Below are positions 1-6,727 of a stretch of DNA of 8,120 nucleotides, in pieces. Each line of letters begins with the position of its first letter. The first letter of the stretch is position 1. The DNA comes from JAAYYY01 sp032260445 (GTDB lineage: Bacteria > Chloroflexota > Anaerolineae > Promineifilales > Promineifilaceae). The notes below the pieces were generated by a model, which did not search any database, was not told where the DNA came from, and worked only from the letters and a program-made list of their open reading frames with translations. The position numbers and the translations under genes were made by a program. The stretch lies in contig JAVVFG010000182.1 of assembly GCA_032260445.1 (NCBI GenBank), forward strand, positions 1 through 8,120. Direction: 5' to 3'.

Positions 1-372
1 GCCGGCGCGAACTGGGCGCTGACGGCCGATCTGGCACCGGATGCAGAAGCAGGACGATTCTTCGGACTGGCGAACTTTGGCACGGCCGGAGCGACGGCGG
101 CGGCAGGGCTGTTTGGGCCGCTGGTCGACTGGGGGAACCGCGCACAGGACGAAGCAGGATACACTCTCTTATTTGTGAGCGCAGTTGCTGCGTTTTTGGC
201 GAGTATTCTCGCGCTGCGGCTGGTCGCAGCGGCACGAAGAGACGAAGCAAAAGAGGGGTACATGATGTTTTCGGGGAGCGAGACGGAGCGCGCCGCAGCA
301 CGGCCGGAGACGGGGGAGCCAGTAGCAAGCAGTGGCGGTGGCCCTCTCGGTGCGCAAAGGAGAAAACGATGA
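1..372 (+). CDS. MFS transporter, C-terminal part (5' end outside window)
   Basis: Frame 1 is open from the first base to the TGA at 370-372, giving the last 123 residues of a larger protein. It begins with ANWALTADLAPDAEAGRFFG (visible residues 3-22), followed by LANFGTAGATAAAGLFGPLVD. This resembles the segment between late helices of major facilitator superfamily permeases, where a conserved acidic residue and a phenylalanine-glycine pair sit at a cytoplasmic loop. Two hydrophobic stretches, about residues 22-43 and 54-76, would be the last two membrane helices. They are followed by a charged, low-complexity tail of about 45 residues ending in GAQRRKR, probably cytoplasmic. The stop overlaps the next start as ATGA, so it is probably co-transcribed and translationally coupled with the dehydrogenase-like gene. 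The substrate cannot be told from this fragment; the neighbour makes a sugar or similar alcohol plausible but unproven. An in-frame ATG lies at 262, but the open frame upstream with transporter-like sequence shows that the gene begins outside the window. Confidence 0.8.
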   Translation, partial: AGANWALTADLAPDAEAGRFFGLANFGTAGATAAAGLFGPLVDWGNRAQDEAGYTLLFVSAVAAFLASILALRLVAAARRDEAKEGYMMFSGSETERAAARPETGEPVASSGGGPLGAQRRKR

Positions 373-1985
373 CGGACGAAAGAGAACGCGTAACGGCGGA
401 AGAACCCAGCCCGCTCAAGGCACCCATGCTAGCTAATTGGCTGGCCGCGTTATACGCTCCCATCCAGCCATATCTCAAACGGACCATCCAGATAGAGCGT
501 GCCGGCCCGCGCGAGCATAACCCGCAGGACATTCTCGTGCCGGAAGGCTTTATCGCCGAGGTCGTGGCCAAGGAATTGAATGCTCCGGTGCATTGTACTT
601 TTGACGATGAGGGGAATTGTTACATCGTCGAAAGTGGACACAAAATTGATGTCCCGCCGCGAATTCTGAAGCTGGATGTGGCAGAGGGCTCGTGGGAGAC
701 CTTCTTCACTCTGCCGGAGGAGCGCTGGATCATGACGGGGGCGATGACGGGAGCACGCTGGCACGAGGGTTACCTCTACGTCATGAATACAGACACGCTC
801 TTCCGCCTGGACGCGAACGGCGAGAACCTCGAGGAAATCGTGACGGACTTGCCGGGCGTTGGCGATCATCAGGCGAACTACCCGATCCTTGGGCCAGACG
901 GCAAGCTCTACTTTGCAGTGGGCTCTGCGACGAACTCAGGTGTCGTCGGCGGCGACGATTACGCTTTTGAGTGGTTGCCGAAGTATCCCGAGTTCCACGA
1001 TATCCCTGGTGCGGATATCACGCTGGCCGGCACCAACTGGGAAATGCCGAACTTCCTCGGCGATGTGACAGAAAAAGTGCGCACGGGTGCGTACAGCCCA
1101 TTTGGCACACCGACGGAACCGGGCCAGGTGGTGAAAGGGCAGGTCAAATGTACGGGGTCAGTCCTACGCTGCGATCCGGACGGCAGCAATCTCGAACTGG
1201 TTGCCTGGGGGCTGCGCAATCCTTATGGGTTGGCGTTCGACCCTGACGGCCGGCTCTTCGCGGTTGAACACGGTATGGACGAACGTAGCCACCGTTATAT
1301 CGTTGACGACCCCGACGACTTCTATGAGATCCACGAGGGGGCGTGGTACGGCTGGCCGGACTTCGCCTTGGGGATCCGTCTGGACGATCTGTATTGGGGT
1401 GAGGGCGGGCGCGGACGGGCGCCGGTACTGGCCGAACATCCCGACCCGAACCCACCCAAACCGTTCGTCACTTTCAAGACCCATACCGCGGCAAATGGCG
1501 TCGACTTCTGTCGTGACGAGAGCTTTGGCTTTGCGGGCGATGCGTTTGTTGCGCTCTTCGGCGATCTCGCGCCGATCACGACACTGAAACGGGCATTGGA
1601 GCCGGCCGGTTTTAAGGTCGTGCGTGTCGATATGGACAGCGGCGAAGTCGTCGATTTTGCCGTGAACAAGTTTGTTGGGCCGGCATCTAAGCTGCCGCAC
1701 GAAGGGTTTGAGCGGCCGTCACACTGCCAGTTTGGGCCGGATGGGGCGCTGTACGTTGTCGACTACGGCATCATCCGCATCGCGCCGGAAGTGGGCGGTA
1801 TCCGTATGCAGCAAGGCACGGGCACCGTCTGGCGCATCCGGCGCACCGAGGGGCCGCGCGGCGAGCGACCGCCGCAGCCGGTGGAGCTGCCGCATCGTGG
1901 GGCGCTCTACCTGGCGATGGCCGTGGGGACGGCTGCGGTGCTGGGCGTTGGCGGCTGGCTGGCGCGGCGGCTGCGCGGGAAGTAA
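369..1985 (+). CDS. PQQ-dependent sugar dehydrogenase-like beta-propeller protein with C-terminal membrane anchor
   Basis: This 538-residue protein resembles the soluble glucose dehydrogenase/sorbosone dehydrogenase family, six-bladed beta-propellers that oxidise sugars or other alcohols with PQQ. The propeller spans about residues 53-492. GDHQANYPILGPDGKLYFAVG (165-185, split here as GDHQANYPIL and GPDGKLYFAVG) matches the family block holding the catalytic histidine, here H167. WGLRNPYGLAFDPDGRLFAV (280-299) then EHG matches the PQQ-contacting arginine block, here R283, and WYGWP closes it at 326-330. The usual DE.N after EHG is altered to DERSHR with an acidic insertion, so calcium/PQQ binding is not assured. 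Residues 511-531 form one hydrophobic helix followed by ARRLRGK, a C-terminal membrane anchor. The N-terminus (MTDERERVTAEE) is charged and shows no signal peptide. The start is supported by AAAGGAG at 356-362, six bases before the ATG, and by the ATGA overlap with the transporter gene. The protein could instead be a non-enzymatic propeller. Family confidence is high; substrate unknown. Confidence 0.8.
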   Translation: MTDERERVTAEEPSPLKAPMLANWLAALYAPIQPYLKRTIQIERAGPREHNPQDILVPEGFIAEVVAKELNAPVHCTFDDEGNCYIVESGHKIDVPPRILKLDVAEGSWETFFTLPEERWIMTGAMTGARWHEGYLYVMNTDTLFRLDANGENLEEIVTDLPGVGDHQANYPILGPDGKLYFAVGSATNSGVVGGDDYAFEWLPKYPEFHDIPGADITLAGTNWEMPNFLGDVTEKVRTGAYSPFGTPTEPGQVVKGQVKCTGSVLRCDPDGSNLELVAWGLRNPYGLAFDPDGRLFAVEHGMDERSHRYIVDDPDDFYEIHEGAWYGWPDFALGIRLDDLYWGEGGRGRAPVLAEHPDPNPPKPFVTFKTHTAANGVDFCRDESFGFAGDAFVALFGDLAPITTLKRALEPAGFKVVRVDMDSGEVVDFAVNKFVGPASKLPHEGFERPSHCQFGPDGALYVVDYGIIRIAPEVGGIRMQQGTGTVWRIRRTEGPRGERPPQPVELPHRGALYLAMAVGTAAVLGVGGWLARRLRGK

Positions 1986-1995
1986 GCGCCGCGCC
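1961..1995. terminator. GC-only inverted repeat between convergent genes, possible bidirectional terminator
   Basis: GGCGCGGCG at 1961-1969 is perfectly complementary to CGCCGCGCC at 1987-1995, giving a nine-pair all-GC stem with a 17-base loop that contains the TAA stop of the dehydrogenase-like gene. The right arm ends exactly where the stop codon of the opposing radical SAM gene begins (1996-1998). Neither strand has a T-run after the stem, so this is not a classic intrinsic terminator. Position argues for a role in ending both convergent transcripts, but GC-rich coding sequence can give such stems by chance. Confidence 0.4.
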
Positions 1996-3252
1996 TCACG
2001 GGCACTGGATCACGCCCTGGGCCCAGAGGCAGCCGCCACAGGCCGGGAACTCGTTGCCGAAGCAGTCGTCTTCGTTGGCCTCCGACATCTCGCAGCCGCC
2101 GCAATAGGTGCAGGGGGCGAAGGCGAAGCTCTGGACGCGCTCCCGATAGGCAACATAGTCAGGCTCGTTCCAGAGGTCGAGGAGGTCGTGCTCGGCGACA
2201 TTGCCCAGAATATGGCGGCGGTTGGTGCGCTCCTTACCGTGGAGATAAGTGATGTGCGTGTGCAGCAGGGGCAGGCAGGGGGCGACGGAGCCATCCCAGC
2301 CGATGGAGATGGTGCCGCTTTCGATAAAGCTACAGACGTCATTGGCGCCGGCGAGGCTGTTGCCGGCGAAGGTGACGTTGTAATCGCTGTCGAAAGCGCC
2401 GAAGAGGGCGTCGCGCGTGGTCTCGTCGATGTCCAGGCGCGGCAGGCTGAGCTGGGCGTGCCAGGGCGAGGACATGTAGGCGACGTTGCGCACCGTGTGA
2501 CGGTAGAGCATTTCTTCCTGCATTTCTCCGGTGTAAGCGAGGACGTTGCTCACCGAGAAATGTTTGGCGCCGAGGCTGCGCGCCATGTGCAGCACTTGAG
2601 GTAGGTCGTCTATATTGCGGCGCATGGCGACGAAGGCGACGCCGATCTCCGGGCGCGGGTGGTGGCTGCCGCGACGCAGCTTGCGGAAGAGGCGCAGATT
2701 GGCGAGCATCTGCGGCAGCTCGGCGCCAAGACGGATGTCGGCGTAGCTTTCGGGCGTGGCGCCGTCGATAGAGACCCAGAGCAAGTCGAGGCCGCTGGCA
2801 ATGAGCTGGCGCGCACGCCGCTCGCTGAGCATTGTACCGTTGGTGATCAGCTCGACCCGGGCGCCCAGCGCTTTGACCTGGCGGATCCAGCCGAGCGTCC
2901 TGGGGTGGAAGAGCGGCTCGCCGAGACCGCCGAAGAAGACAGTGGGCAGCGGCGAGAGACGGCTGACACTCTCGAGGATGGCGGCGAAGGTGGCGTCGCT
3001 CATCTTGCCGCCGTTCTCCTCTTCCCAGTTCTGGCGGATGCAGGTGCGGCAGTCAAGGTTGCAGCTAATGGTCGGCTCGACATAGACCTTGGTCAGGTGG
3101 GTGACCGGGCGGTGGAGGCGGACATGGTTGCTGCCCTCGTCGAGGCGCACGCGCGCGCCCGGCTCGAGGCCATAGTGTGCGCGCAACTCAGGCGGCAGCA
3201 CCAGCCGCCCTTCCTCGTCAACTTCAGCCCAAATGGATGGCTTGCCAATCAT
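1996..3252 (-). CDS. Radical SAM/SPASM maturase with N-terminal AbrB-like domain (tungsten oxidoreductase maturase type)
   Basis: This 418-residue protein has three visible parts. Residues 7-48 (IWAEVDEEGRLVLPPELRAH, then LEPGARVRL) look like a SpoVT/AbrB swapped-hairpin domain. Residues about 56-250 form a radical SAM domain with the CxxxCxxC cluster ligands C64, C68 and C71, GGLGEP at 108-113 for SAM binding, and TNGT at 137-140. The C-terminal part is cysteine-rich (C307, C326, C381, C384, C387, C397, C405, C408, C417), as expected of a SPASM domain binding extra [4Fe-4S] clusters. From memory, this arrangement with CNLDCRTC and FFGGLGEP fits the maturases found beside tungsten-dependent aldehyde ferredoxin oxidoreductases, which are thought to act on the oxidoreductase or its cofactor. 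No such oxidoreductase is in this window. GAGGTG at 3258-3263 lies five bases before the ATG. It meets the dehydrogenase-like gene tail to tail. It could instead modify a small peptide, but no candidate precursor is visible nearby. Confidence 0.8.
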   Translation of the reverse strand: MIGKPSIWAEVDEEGRLVLPPELRAHYGLEPGARVRLDEGSNHVRLHRPVTHLTKVYVEPTISCNLDCRTCIRQNWEEENGGKMSDATFAAILESVSRLSPLPTVFFGGLGEPLFHPRTLGWIRQVKALGARVELITNGTMLSERRARQLIASGLDLLWVSIDGATPESYADIRLGAELPQMLANLRLFRKLRRGSHHPRPEIGVAFVAMRRNIDDLPQVLHMARSLGAKHFSVSNVLAYTGEMQEEMLYRHTVRNVAYMSSPWHAQLSLPRLDIDETTRDALFGAFDSDYNVTFAGNSLAGANDVCSFIESGTISIGWDGSVAPCLPLLHTHITYLHGKERTNRRHILGNVAEHDLLDLWNEPDYVAYRERVQSFAFAPCTYCGGCEMSEANEDDCFGNEFPACGGCLWAQGVIQCP

Positions 3253-3332
3253 CGCTTCACCTCACGGCCTGGCGCTAGCAAGCTGCGCGCCGCCAGTAGC
3301 CTGATAAGTTGCTGTACAGATGCAGGCGTTTT

Positions 3333-3445
3333 CTGGCTCCGCTGCCACAACATACGCGCACAGGGTCACGCATTCGTAAGCAGTGTAACCAGGGGCCGGC
3401 GCTGGCTCCAGTGTCGTTTGTCACCAGGCGCGGCGACATTCGTTA
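3333..3445. repeat. Imperfect direct repeat, two copies
   Basis: CTGGCTCC followed 38 bases later (start to start) by CATTCGTAA (3333-3340, 3371-3379) recurs as CTGGCTCC followed 35 bases later by CATTCGTTA (3402-3409, 3437-3445). The material between the words is not clearly conserved. This may be a decayed duplication, paired binding sites upstream of the radical SAM gene, or chance. Confidence 0.3.
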
Positions 3446-3500
3446 GTTACAGCCGGCCTCGGGCCAGCCGGACACGGTCGTGGGAAGGGGGATGTTGGGC

Positions 3501-3548
3501 AAAAAAAACGAGGTGGCCGGTGTAGCGGGGAGCTATCCGTACCACCTC
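3501..3548 (-). terminator. Intrinsic terminator of the L,D-transpeptidase transcript
   Basis: Read on the minus strand, GAGGTGG (3548-3542) pairs with CCACCTC (3516-3510). Inside, CGG (3539-3537) pairs with CCG (3520-3518) and TAGC (3535-3532) pairs with GCTA (3526-3523), closing a five-base loop. After one G come eight Ts (3508-3501). It starts about 90 bases past the transpeptidase stop codon and has no T-run on the plus strand, so it should act leftward only. It separates the transpeptidase transcript from the radical SAM gene. Confidence 0.8.
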
Positions 3549-3638
3549 TGGGCGGGGAGCATGAACAGTATAACCAGAGATTCAGAATTGGGAATCGACG
3601 CTCATTTCTTACTTAAAAAGGCTTGCGCGCGGGCGATT

Positions 3639-4682
3639 TTAGCGCAGGAACTCGCCGGCGTTGGCATAGTGCACCCGGACCCAAAGGTCGTTGGGGGCAT
3701 TCTCTGACCAGTCGAAGACCCACTCGGCGGTGCGTGGAGCCATGTTGACGCAGCCGTGGCTCTTGGGCCGGCCGAAATCATCGTGCCAGAAGGCGCCGTG
3801 GAGAGCGATCTCGCCGTCAAAGTACATGCTGTGGGCGACGTCGTCGATGTAGTAGTAGTCGTCGCCGACCGTGCCACCGCGCATTGGCGAGAGGAGGCGG
3901 CGTTCCCAGACCTGGTTGAGGCCGGTGCGGGTGGGCCAGCGGGCCAGGCCGCTGGAGACCAGGCCAGCGAAGACCATGTTGTCGCCTTCATAGGCGGCGA
4001 AGGTCTGCTCGGTGAGATCGACGTCGACCCAGAATTCGTTAGCCTCGACGGCGTTAGGGCGCGGGCGGACGTGGGTGATGGCAACGTAGTCGTGACGGAC
4101 CCAGCCTTCACTGCCAATGTTGTGCCAGATGACGCCGCTGGCAACCGAACTCTTGTAGATCTGGACGAAGGTGTAACGAGGAAGCTCGGCGGCGCCGGCG
4201 CCGGGTTCCTCACCAGGCGTGGTGCTGGGGGCGACGGGACGGAGGACCCAGCCAAAAGGGCGCAAGGGCTGGCGGTTTACCTCGATACCGGAGAATTCAC
4301 TGGCATCAACCTTGTGGTAGTAGCGGGCTGGCAGCCAATGTCCCCAGACCTTGTACCATTCGTTTCCCTCGCTGTCCGTGGCCGTTTCGACAGCAGGGCC
4401 GTAGAAGAAGCCGGTGGTTGCCGTGCGCACGTGGCGCGCGCCCTTTTCCGGCTCTGCGTAGAAGTAGGCGTAATCCTCGATCCAGCCGTACTGCACCCCT
4501 TCAATGATGCTGTCCGCGCGCATCGGGGGTACGGTGAAGGTTGGCTTGCGCTGATCCAGGCGGCAATCGAGCCCGGTGCGCGGATCTTTGCAGAGCGTGG
4601 CCTGTGCAGCCGGCGCCTGCCAGAACCAAAGGAACGTGGCTAAGATGAGAACAGCAGAAAACACGAGAGAACGTCGGACCAT
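3639..4682 (-). CDS. Secreted L,D-transpeptidase (YkuD family) with N-terminal SH3-like modules
   Basis: This 347-residue protein should act outside the membrane, making 3-3 peptide cross-links in peptidoglycan or attaching proteins to it. Residues 1-28 form a signal peptide: MVRRS, a hydrophobic core, then APAAQA as a likely signal peptidase I site. A segment with C31 and C40 follows. Residues about 60-125 and 140-205 look like two SH3-like modules, ending in GHWLPARYY and EGWVRHDYV, which may bind the wall. The YkuD domain covers about 214-345. Its active-site signature is complete, with H295 in ALHGAFWHDDFG and SHGCVN at 308-313, where C311 is the nucleophile. The start is supported by GAGGT at 4692-4696, nine bases before the ATG, and by the signal peptide at the exact N-terminus. 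The gene lies 137 bases downstream of typA on the same strand with no clear terminator between, so some co-transcription is possible. An intrinsic terminator follows at 3501-3548. An L,D-carboxypeptidase activity is the main alternative within the family. Confidence 0.9.
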   Translation of the reverse strand: MVRRSLVFSAVLILATFLWFWQAPAAQATLCKDPRTGLDCRLDQRKPTFTVPPMRADSIIEGVQYGWIEDYAYFYAEPEKGARHVRTATTGFFYGPAVETATDSEGNEWYKVWGHWLPARYYHKVDASEFSGIEVNRQPLRPFGWVLRPVAPSTTPGEEPGAGAAELPRYTFVQIYKSSVASGVIWHNIGSEGWVRHDYVAITHVRPRPNAVEANEFWVDVDLTEQTFAAYEGDNMVFAGLVSSGLARWPTRTGLNQVWERRLLSPMRGGTVGDDYYYIDDVAHSMYFDGEIALHGAFWHDDFGRPKSHGCVNMAPRTAEWVFDWSENAPNDLWVRVHYANAGEFLR

Positions 4683-4819
4683 GCAGCGCCTACCTCAAAT
4701 AACGTTTCCTGAAGGCTAAAACAGACGCATAAGAAGTCTATCAGCAAATGGCGATTTTGAACATGGGCCGATTGGCGGGGTTGCCGGGGAAAAGACGAGA
4801 CTGGCCTGCGTGCCCCCGC

Positions 4820-6727
4820 TTACCCGGCGTGCTCGAGTGCGTTCTGTTGCTGCCTGGCAGCGCGCTCACGGTCGCGCTTGTCGAGAATGCGCTTGCGGAC
4901 GCGCAGGCTCTCGGGTGTCACTTCCAGCAGCTCGTCCGGCCCCAGGTATTCGATGAATTCGTCCAGGCTCATGCGCAGCGGCGGGGTGAGGCGCTCGTCA
5001 ATCTCGCGGATGGAGTTACGCATGTTGTTGAGCTGCTTCTTTTTGCAGACGTTGACGTCGAGATCGCCGGGGCGCTGGTGGCGGCCGACGACCATGCCGG
5101 CGTAGACCTCTTCGCCCGGGCCGACAAAGAGGGCGCCGCGCTGCTCGGCATTTTCCAATCCGTGGGAAGTCGTCTGCCCGGTTTCCCAGGCGACGAGCGA
5201 GCCCTGGTTGCGGCCGTTTATCTCGCCGGCGAGCGGGCCGTAATTGTAGAAGAGGCTGTTCATGACGCCGGCGCCGCGGGTGGTGGTCAGGAACTGGTGG
5301 CGGAAACCGAGGAGACCGCGGGTGGGCACGACGTAGGTAAGCAGGACAGCGTCGTCGGAGAGATTGCGCAGCATGCGCATCTCGCCGCGGCGCTGGCCCA
5401 TCATCTCGACGACGGCGCCCACCGTGTCAGGCGTCGTTTCGATGTGCACCTCTTCGTAGGGCTCGAGGAGCTCGCCATCTTCGTCGCGGCGGAAGATGAC
5501 CTCCGGACGCGAGACGAGGAACTCGTAGCCTTCGCGGCGCATCGTCTCGATGAGGATCGCCAGATGTAGCTCGCCGCGTCCGCTGACGATAAAGCGGTCG
5601 GCGCTTTCGGTTTCCGCGACGCGGAGGGCAACGTTCTGCTTGAGCTCGTTGAAGAGCCGCTCGCGCAGGCGGCGCGAGGTAGACCAGCGGGCTTCGCGGC
5701 CGGCAAAAGGCGAATTGTTGATGCTGAAGGTCATGCGCACGGTCGGCGCCTCGACCTTGATGGTCGGCAGGGCAATAGGGTTCTCCAGATCGGCAATGGT
5801 CTCGCCGATGGCGATACCCTCGATACCGGCGATGGCGACGATCTCACCTGCGGCTACCTCGTCTACCTCAACACGTTCCAGGCCACGATGTACGTAGAGG
5901 TAAGTGGACTCGGCGGGAATGACGTGGCCGTCGTGGGTGACGCGCGCGACCGGCTGGCCGGCACGCAGGGTACCGGCGAAGAGGCGCCCGATGGCGGTGA
6001 CGCCGCGATAGTTGTCGTAGTCGAGAGTGGTGACGAGCATCTGCGGCGGCGCGTCGACGTCGACGGCCGGGGCGGGCACGGCCAGCAGGATGGTCTCAAA
6101 GAGGGGCTGCAGGTCAGGACCTGCTTCCGGTTGGTGCCCGGCTCGCCCTTCTGTGGCTACTGTATAGACGACGGGGAACTCGGCCTGTTCCTCGCTGGCG
6201 CCGAGCTCGATGAAGAGGTCAAAGGTTTCGTTGAGAACGCGATCGGGATCGGCGTAGCGCCGATCGACTTTGTTGATGACGACGATAATGCGATGGCCCA
6301 TGGCCAGCGCCTTCTTGAGCACGAAGCGTGTCTGCGGCATCGGACCCTCGAAGGCATCGACCAGCAGCAGCGCGCCGTCGACCATGTTGAGGACACGCTC
6401 CACCTCGCCGCCGAAGTCGGCATGGCCCGGAGTATCGACAATGTTGATCTTGACCTCCGCGCCCGTTTGGGGATCGGGGACGGTCAGCGCGGTGTTCTTG
6501 GCGAGGATGGTGATGCCGCGCTCGCGCTCGAGGTCGTTAGAGTCGAGCACGCGTTCGGCGACCTGCTGGTTGGCGCGGAAGACCTGCGCCTGCTTGAGCA
6601 TGCCGTCGACGAGCGTCGTCTTGCCGTGATCGACGTGGGCAATAATTGCGATGTTGCGCAGTTCGTGGCGCGTGCGCGGCGCAGTAGGCAGGCCGGCCGC
6701 GGCCGCCGTGGTTCCGTTCGTTCCCAT
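4820..6727 (-). CDS. typA: Translational GTPase TypA/BipA
   Basis: This is a 635-residue ribosome-associated GTPase of the EF-G/LepA superfamily, known to help ribosome assembly and growth under stress such as cold. It is slightly longer than usual (about 600-615). The GTPase domain shows AHVDHGKTT (30-38, P-loop), RGITI (70-74, switch I), DTPGHADFGGEVER (98-111, switch II) and NKVD (152-155). The usual SA of the G5 loop reads VAT (190-192) in VVYTVATEG. Domain II (about 225-320) and the EF-G-like domain III follow, with the TypA block NSPFAGREARWSTSRRLRER at 338-357 and GRGELHLAILIE at 383-394. The C-terminal TypA-specific region includes KKKQLNNMRNS (562-572) and ends near LRVRKRILDKRDRERAARQQ. 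The first 24 residues (MGTNGTTAAAAGLPTAPRTR, then HELR) are an extension rich in Ala and Thr. No ATG, GTG or TTG in frame offers a later start before the P-loop, so this start stands. AGGA at 6738-6741, ten bases upstream, is a weak Shine-Dalgarno. It is divergent from the Tm-1-like gene. Confidence 0.97.
   Translation of the reverse strand: MGTNGTTAAAAGLPTAPRTRHELRNIAIIAHVDHGKTTLVDGMLKQAQVFRANQQVAERVLDSNDLERERGITILAKNTALTVPDPQTGAEVKINIVDTPGHADFGGEVERVLNMVDGALLLVDAFEGPMPQTRFVLKKALAMGHRIIVVINKVDRRYADPDRVLNETFDLFIELGASEEQAEFPVVYTVATEGRAGHQPEAGPDLQPLFETILLAVPAPAVDVDAPPQMLVTTLDYDNYRGVTAIGRLFAGTLRAGQPVARVTHDGHVIPAESTYLYVHRGLERVEVDEVAAGEIVAIAGIEGIAIGETIADLENPIALPTIKVEAPTVRMTFSINNSPFAGREARWSTSRRLRERLFNELKQNVALRVAETESADRFIVSGRGELHLAILIETMRREGYEFLVSRPEVIFRRDEDGELLEPYEEVHIETTPDTVGAVVEMMGQRRGEMRMLRNLSDDAVLLTYVVPTRGLLGFRHQFLTTTRGAGVMNSLFYNYGPLAGEINGRNQGSLVAWETGQTTSHGLENAEQRGALFVGPGEEVYAGMVVGRHQRPGDLDVNVCKKKQLNNMRNSIREIDERLTPPLRMSLDEFIEYLGPDELLEVTPESLRVRKRILDKRDRERAARQQQNALEHAG

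Larger units (their letters stand above)
3253..3638. other. Intergenic region of 386 bases between radical SAM and L,D-transpeptidase genes
   Basis: Both flanking genes read leftward, so this stretch should hold the 3' end of the transpeptidase transcript and the promoter of the radical SAM gene. The right part contains a good intrinsic terminator (3501-3548). In the left part the Shine-Dalgarno of the radical SAM gene is clear (3258-3263), but I see no convincing -35/-10 pair on the minus strand. Two short words, CTGGCTCC (3333-3340, 3402-3409) and CATTCGTWA (3371-3379, 3437-3445), recur in the same order. No tRNA, small gene or mobile element is evident. Confidence 0.6.

Noticed and set aside
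1672..2604. Long plus-strand open frame (310 codons) spanning the end of the dehydrogenase-like gene and the antisense of the radical SAM gene
   Set aside because: It runs through two well-supported genes in other frames. Its composition is what GC-rich antisense sequence gives, and it has no recognisable domain.
3253..3500. Sigma70 promoter for the radical SAM gene
   Set aside because: Minus-strand hexamers such as TACACT and TATGTT match only four of six -10 positions and lack a suitable -35 at 16-18 bases. No candidate was good enough to list.
2659..3525. Plus-strand open frame of 288 codons antisense to the radical SAM gene
   Set aside because: The opposite strand encodes intact radical SAM motifs. 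This frame has no motif and continues into intergenic DNA with no initiation signal noted.
3253..3638. tRNA, small RNA or mobile-element remnant in the largest gap
   Set aside because: No cloverleaf, terminal inverted repeats or transposase remnant could be found by reading both strands. Only the terminator and weak direct repeats stand out.
3756..4643. Plus-strand open frame of 295 codons antisense to the L,D-transpeptidase gene
   Set aside because: The minus-strand reading has a signal peptide and a full catalytic motif; the antisense reading is a shadow rich in Val, Ala, Asp and Gly.
4683..4819. Terminator between typA and the L,D-transpeptidase gene, or promoter for the latter
   Set aside because: CCGGGG/CCCCG stretches do not give a compact stem with a T-run, and TTGCTG with downstream AT-rich hexamers makes only a weak promoter. 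The Shine-Dalgarno is the only clear signal here.
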